Below, one piece after another: positions 61,875 to 64,000 of a stretch of 64,000 bases of DNA; within the stretch, counting starts at the first letter, position 1; every line of letters begins with the position of its first letter. This DNA comes from Apus apus. Its lineage: Eukaryota > Chordata > Aves > Apodiformes > Apodidae. The notes beneath the pieces were generated by a model. The model was not told the origin of the DNA and searched no databases. It saw only the letters and a list, made by a program, of their open reading frames with translations. The position numbers were made by a program, and so were the translations under genes. The DNA is taken from assembly GCF_020740795.1 (NCBI RefSeq), contig NC_067286.1, forward strand, positions 1,793,990 through 1,857,989. The letters are read 5' to 3'.

Positions 61875-64000
61875 GAAGACAAAGCTTGATGGTACCATTC
61901 ACAACCTGTCAACTCTTTGCATCCCCAGCAACCTGAGAAGCAGGGACCACAGGGACTCGGTGGCAGAAGAAAATGGATGAGAACCAAAGAATATGATTCC
62001 AATAGATATGAAGTTACCTGAATTTTATTTCTGGTCTTTTCTGGTGCTTTGGTTCTGATATATTAGGAGGGGGTAGGACAAGCAGGAGATAAATGGTTAG
62101 AATAGGAGAAACTCTTTACTAACTGTCTGAGTAAACATGGTCAAGAGCATTTCTGAGCCTGAGCATGTGTTCATGTCAGATTACAGGCTGGTCTGGCTAC
62201 ACTTAACTCTATGCCAGAATCCTCTGACTTTTTTAGGTACTCCTCACAATGCTTAATACAACATTTGCTTATTTGAAGGCATTTTAAATTGTACAGGATT
62301 TGTAATTAATATAGTGGTCCAGCAATGTGCTTGAGTCATAATGAATTATAATAAACTATGTATTGCACTCAGAGTATTGCAATGTGCAGTTGAATAACAG
62401 TATAAATGTGTTTCCCATCTCTAGAGCATCCTCATGGTCACAATTCCAGGCCTTCCCAGTTATCTGGAAGGAATACATGGGTTGAAACCAGCTCAAGCCC
62501 ACTGCTGTCTTCAAAGTTTCTCTATTCATTGTTTGTTGTTTGTGCTGAGCCATGAGTACACTCCTCCTGCTGGTCTGGCTGAGCTGTTTTTGACAACCAT
62601 GAGGTCCCCACTGTCAAGTCTGTGCCCTAAAGGGCTCTTAAACACTTCCTGCCTGTAATCCTTCCTGCCTGTGATCCTTCATGCCTCATCCTTTGTCCTT
62701 GCTTCTCAAAGCTGTGCCTATTATACCTGTATTTCATTATGTTGACACCATACCTCATTCCACATTAAGTAACTGCTCATTACTGCTATCTACATAAGAC
62801 TGTTATTGTCCTATAGCAAGATAAACCAAACATGAAATAAATTAGCTATAGACCCTAACACTAGCCTTGACCCCAACAGCTCTAACATCAACCCCAACCC
62901 TAATCCATTCAGACAAACAGATCTGATGACTTTTTTTCACTAAATGAAGTAAAATGCATTTTTTACTCCCTATGTCTTTGATACAGAGCAGGAAAAAATG
63001 ACAATTTCTGGAGCTCAGTTGCCTTCCTTGCTTCCTGCTGAGATTTACAGCACTGGAAATGAACCTGAGAGATGGGATTACAAATAAAATCAGGTGGGGG
63101 AGGCTGGATGAGAAAGCAAGGAAGAAGGGAGAGTTGGATAGTTAAGGCAAGTCTGGAGTTATGCAAACTCTGCATCATGCTGTGTGAACACGAGGTGAGG
63201 CAGAGCTGCTTGTGCTCCAGACTTTGTCCCAGCTACCAAAAAAAAAAAATAGAGTATCCACAGTTAAGATCATTTTCTTACAATAATTAAAGTGATGAGG
63301 TTAGTAAATAGAGATTTCACCTGGTTAAAAGATATAAGAAAGCCTCTGATTAGATAATAAATGGACTTTATATTGTTTGTGCAATGATTTTCTGAATTAT
63401 ACATGCCATGCTCAGCACTGGTTGTTACTTAAAAACCTTTAACCTGGTACAGTCAGCCAGAACATACAAAAGATTTGTTATTAAACCATTTTCTACCCTG
63501 TAAAGTCTGCAATTATGTTTAGAGGTTAACAGCACAAAGTACCATTCCCAAACCATGGGAGTAAAAGAAGTAATTCCTGAAAACTCTGTGGGAGAAGTAA
63601 GGAGTGAGGTAGGACTCAGAATGCTATCACTCATTCACACATTTCCACTGTTTTTAAAAGCTTTAAAAAATGACTTTCAGTAGTGTTTTAAAATTATTTC
63701 CTTGGATAGATGAGAGGCCTGATTTTGAAGAACAGCATTTGACTTTTGGACCTTCGATATGACTGGGCTTCTAGTGCAATTTGCAGGAGCCCTGGGAGTC
63801 AAAATGCAGTAGCTAAAAAGAGCTGCAACCATTTCAGCTGAGGAGCCAACAGTGTGCAAGGGAGGAAAGGTGTGCCAGAAGGTTGAGCAAGACAGAGATG
63901 AAGGGCTGTGGATTAATGTGGAACAAAGCCTAAGCAGTTTGGCTTGATGCCAGAGCAAACAGGAGGAGCTGCCAAATTTTCCCCAGGTATCTCTGACCAA
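61875..64000. other. Gene C 3' UTR and flank
   Basis: The start of this stretch is the gene C 3' UTR. AATAAA hexamers at 62350-62355 and 62836-62841 are candidate polyadenylation signals; the first is the closer to the stop codon. A direct near-repeat (ccttcctgcctgtaatcctt type) lies at about 62646-62685. A degenerate aacccc/ccctaa patch lies at about 62848-62910. No further gene was recognised up to the window end. Confidence 0.5.
62350..62355 (+). promoter_or_regulatory. Candidate polyadenylation signal of gene C
   Basis: AATAAA in 'aattataataaactatgtat', about 475 bases after the stop codon. It is the first canonical signal after gene C. No TG-rich downstream element was clear. Confidence 0.4.

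Noticed and set aside
1-64000. CRISPR arrays, bacterial operons, tRNA or rRNA genes
   Set aside because: No regularly spaced repeats with unique spacers, no cloverleaf-like sequence and no rRNA core were seen; the window is vertebrate.

Overview
The window is vertebrate nuclear DNA, most likely from a bird. It contains many short fragments that look like CR1 LINE 3' ends, with the usual ATTCTATG-type end and the 'ggttggaagggacctt' core. Genes have many short coding exons with GT-AG introns, and no Alu, B1 or L1-like repeats were seen. The species cannot be named from the sequence.

The only protein-coding content I can support is a head-to-tail array of three front-end fatty acid desaturase genes (FADS family), all on the + strand. 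Gene A (122-5455) is the 3' part of a gene whose first four exons lie upstream of the window; its sequence fits FADS1, the delta-5 desaturase. Gene B (16481-27689) and gene C (51286-61874) are complete 12-exon FADS1-like genes of 473 and 451 codons. All exons join in frame with the same intron phases in all three genes. Genes B and C keep the cytochrome b5 HPGG motif and the histidine boxes HxxxH, HxxHH and QxxHH. Gene A keeps the boxes that fall in its visible part. Nothing suggests a pseudogene.

Layout: 1-5455 gene A; 5456-16480 intergenic with several CR1 pieces; 16481-27689 gene B; 27690 to about 50530 a 23 kb intergenic stretch with CR1 pieces, simple repeats and no recognisable gene; about 50530-51285 a GC-rich promoter region and a roughly 700 bp nearly pure purine tract ending at the start codon of gene C; 51286-61874 gene C; 61875-64000 3' flank.

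The proteins are expected to be ER-membrane desaturases that add double bonds to polyunsaturated acyl-CoA chains. The most interesting points are that exon 11 of genes A and C is identical over 138 bp while neighbouring exons and introns differ, which suggests gene conversion; the very long GA tract at the 5' end of gene C, which stays open in frame with the protein; the different 5' ends of genes B and C; and the divergence of gene B.
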